Positions 62,301 through 64,000 of a stretch of 64,000 bases of DNA are shown here, one piece after another (the stretch's first letter is position 1; each line of letters begins with the position of its first letter). The stretch is from Gibbula magus (Eukaryota; Mollusca; Gastropoda; Trochida; Trochidae). The notes under the pieces were generated by a model. It made no database searches and was not told the origin of the DNA. It saw only the letters and a list, made by a program, of their open reading frames with translations. The stretch is taken from positions 29,625,457 to 29,689,456 of the forward strand of contig OW388290.1 of assembly GCA_936450465.1 (NCBI GenBank), read 5' to 3'. Made by a program: the position numbers and the translations under genes.

Positions 62301-64000
62301 ATCATATACATGTAGAGCTCCTTTTAATGAGTCAACTGGTTAGATGATCGTCACCGATAAATCATATACATGTAGAGCTCCTTTTAATGAGTCAACTGGT
62401 TAGATGATTGTCACCGATAAATCATATACATGTAGAGCTCCTTTTAATGAATCAACTGGTTAGATGATCGTCACCGATAAATCATATACATGTAGAGCTC
62501 CTTTTAATGAGTCAACTGGTTAGATGATCGTCACCGATAAATCATATACATGTAGAGCTCCTTTTATGAATCAACTGGTTAGATGATTGTCACCGATAAA
62601 TCATATACATGTAGAGCTCCTTTTAATGAATCAACTGGTTAGATGATCGTCACCGATAAATCATATACATGTAGAGCTCCTTTTAATGAATCAACTGGTT
62701 AGATGATCGTCACCGATAAATCATATACATGTAGAGCTTCTTTTAAAGAATCAACTGGTTAGATGATCGTTATCGATAAATCATATACATGTAGAGCTCC
62801 TTTTAATGAATCAACTGGTTAGATGATCGTCACCGATAAATCATATACATGTAGAACTCCTTTTAATGAGTCAACTGGTTAGATGATTGTCACCGATAAA
62901 TCATATACATGTAGAACTCCTTTTAATGAGTCAACTGGTTAGATGATCGTCACCGATAAATGATATACATGTAGAGCTCCTTTTAATGAGTCAACTGGTT
63001 AGATGATCGTCACCGATAAATCATATACATGTAGAGCTCCTTTTAATGAGTCAACTGGTTAGATGATTGTCACCGATAAATCATATACATGTAGAGTTCC
63101 TTTTAATGAGTCAACTGGTTAGATGATTGTCACCGATAAATCATATACATGTAGAGCTCCTTTTAATGAGTTAACTGGTTAGATGATTGTCATCGATAAA
63201 TCATATACATGTAGAGCTCCTTTTAATGAATAAACTGGTTAGATGATTGTCACCGATAAATCATATACATGTATAGCTCCTTTTAATGAATCAACTGGTT
63301 AGATGATTGTCACCGATAAATCATATACGTGTAGATCTCCTTTTAATGAATCAACTGGTTAGATAATCGTCAACGATAAATCATATACATGTAGAGCTCC
63401 TTTTAATGAGTCAACTGGTTAGATGATCGTCACCGATAAATCATATACATGTAGAGCTCCTTTTATGAATCAACTGGTTAGATGATTGTCACCGATAAAT
63501 CATATACATGTAGAGCTCCTTTTAATGAATCAACTGGTTAGATGATCGTCACCGATAAATCATATACATGTAGAGCTCCTTTTAATGAGTCAACTGGTTA
63601 GATGATTGTCACCGATAAATCATATACATGTAGAACTCCTTCTAATGAGTCAACTGGTTAGATGATCATCACCGATAAATCATATACATGTAGAGCTTCT
63701 TTTAAAGAATCAACTGGTTAGATGATCGTTATCGATAAATCATATACATGTAGAGCTCCTTTTAATGAATCAACTGGTTAGATGATCGTCACCGATAAAT
63801 CATATACATGAAGAACTCCTTTTAATGAGCCAACTGGTTAGATGATTGTCACCGATAAATCATATACATGTAGAACTCCTTTTAATGAGTCAACTGGTTA
63901 GATGATCGTCACCGATAAATCATATACATGTAGAGCTCCTTTTAATGAGTCAACTGGTTAGATGATCGTCACCGATAAATCATATACATGTAGAGCTCCT
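53323..64000. repeat. satellite array, 59-60-bp monomer, ~178 copies (continues past window)
   Basis: Each monomer contains ctccttttaatgartcaact, then ggttagatgatygtcaccga, then taaatcatatacatgtagag; it is about 33% G+C. The first nine or so copies are 59 bp (three T after ctcc), later ones 60 bp (four T), with scattered 56-59-bp copies. Diagnostic variants are gaatca/gagtca/gaataa/gaacca, gattg/gatcg, catata/catgta and gagctc/gaactc/gagttc. Each monomer joins the palindrome tacatgta to gagctc. All six frames hit a stop within one monomer, so it does not code. Confidence 0.98.

Noticed and set aside
53323..64000. Regular ~60-bp repeats as a CRISPR array
   Set aside because: There are no unique spacers: the whole 60-bp unit repeats head to tail. 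The window is clearly from an intron-bearing animal genome.

Overview
The window is nuclear DNA of an animal. Coding sequence is split by GT-AG introns, intergenic space is long and AT-rich, and mariner, LINE, SINE-like and satellite repeats are present. The protein families and the repeat style (TGACCTTGACC-type repeats, foldbacks) suggest a lophotrochozoan, most likely a bivalve mollusc; that placement is inference. Only two protein-coding genes can be reconstructed with confidence.

Bases 1-39,800 are a gene-poor stretch with no convincing complete gene. They hold a 236-bp foldback element, several mini- and microsatellites, GC-richer islands that may be regulatory, one orphan exon-like segment on the minus strand (16,012-16,173, both ends phase 1, strong splice signals), and a promoter-like island near 28.2-28.5 kb. 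That island is followed by a possible first exon with a GTGAGT donor. It and a second possible non-coding exon (32,413-32,467) could be the 5' UTR of the next gene.

Bases 39,834-42,980 contain a PRDM8 orthologue on the plus strand. Three exons with matching phases encode a predicted 519-aa protein: a PR domain, a C2HC finger just after it, a long Ser-rich linker, and two C-terminal C2H2 fingers. PRDM8 is a transcriptional repressor of neural development in vertebrates. The long flanking desert is typical of such regulators.

Bases 44,797-49,655 are a transposon graveyard. It holds a hairpin element, the 3' end of a non-LTR retrotransposon (minus strand, stops in frame), a tRNA-derived SINE-like head, and a dead DD34D mariner (minus strand). 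The mariner is split by a younger ~1.98-kb insertion with a 7-bp target-site duplication (aaaaact). The insertion carries about four ~433-bp repeats packed with AGGTCA nuclear-receptor half-sites.

Bases 49,811-51,639 hold a minus-strand, three-exon gene for a GT14 beta-1,6-N-acetylglucosaminyltransferase (GCNT/core-2 type, 438 aa, type II membrane protein). Its best poly(A) signal lies in the putative mariner end. A decayed copy of its second exon lies upstream at 52,372-52,450.

Bases 53,323-64,000 (running off the window) are a satellite array of about 178 copies of a 59-60-bp monomer with an eight-monomer higher-order period and larger internal duplications. It has stop codons in all six frames.
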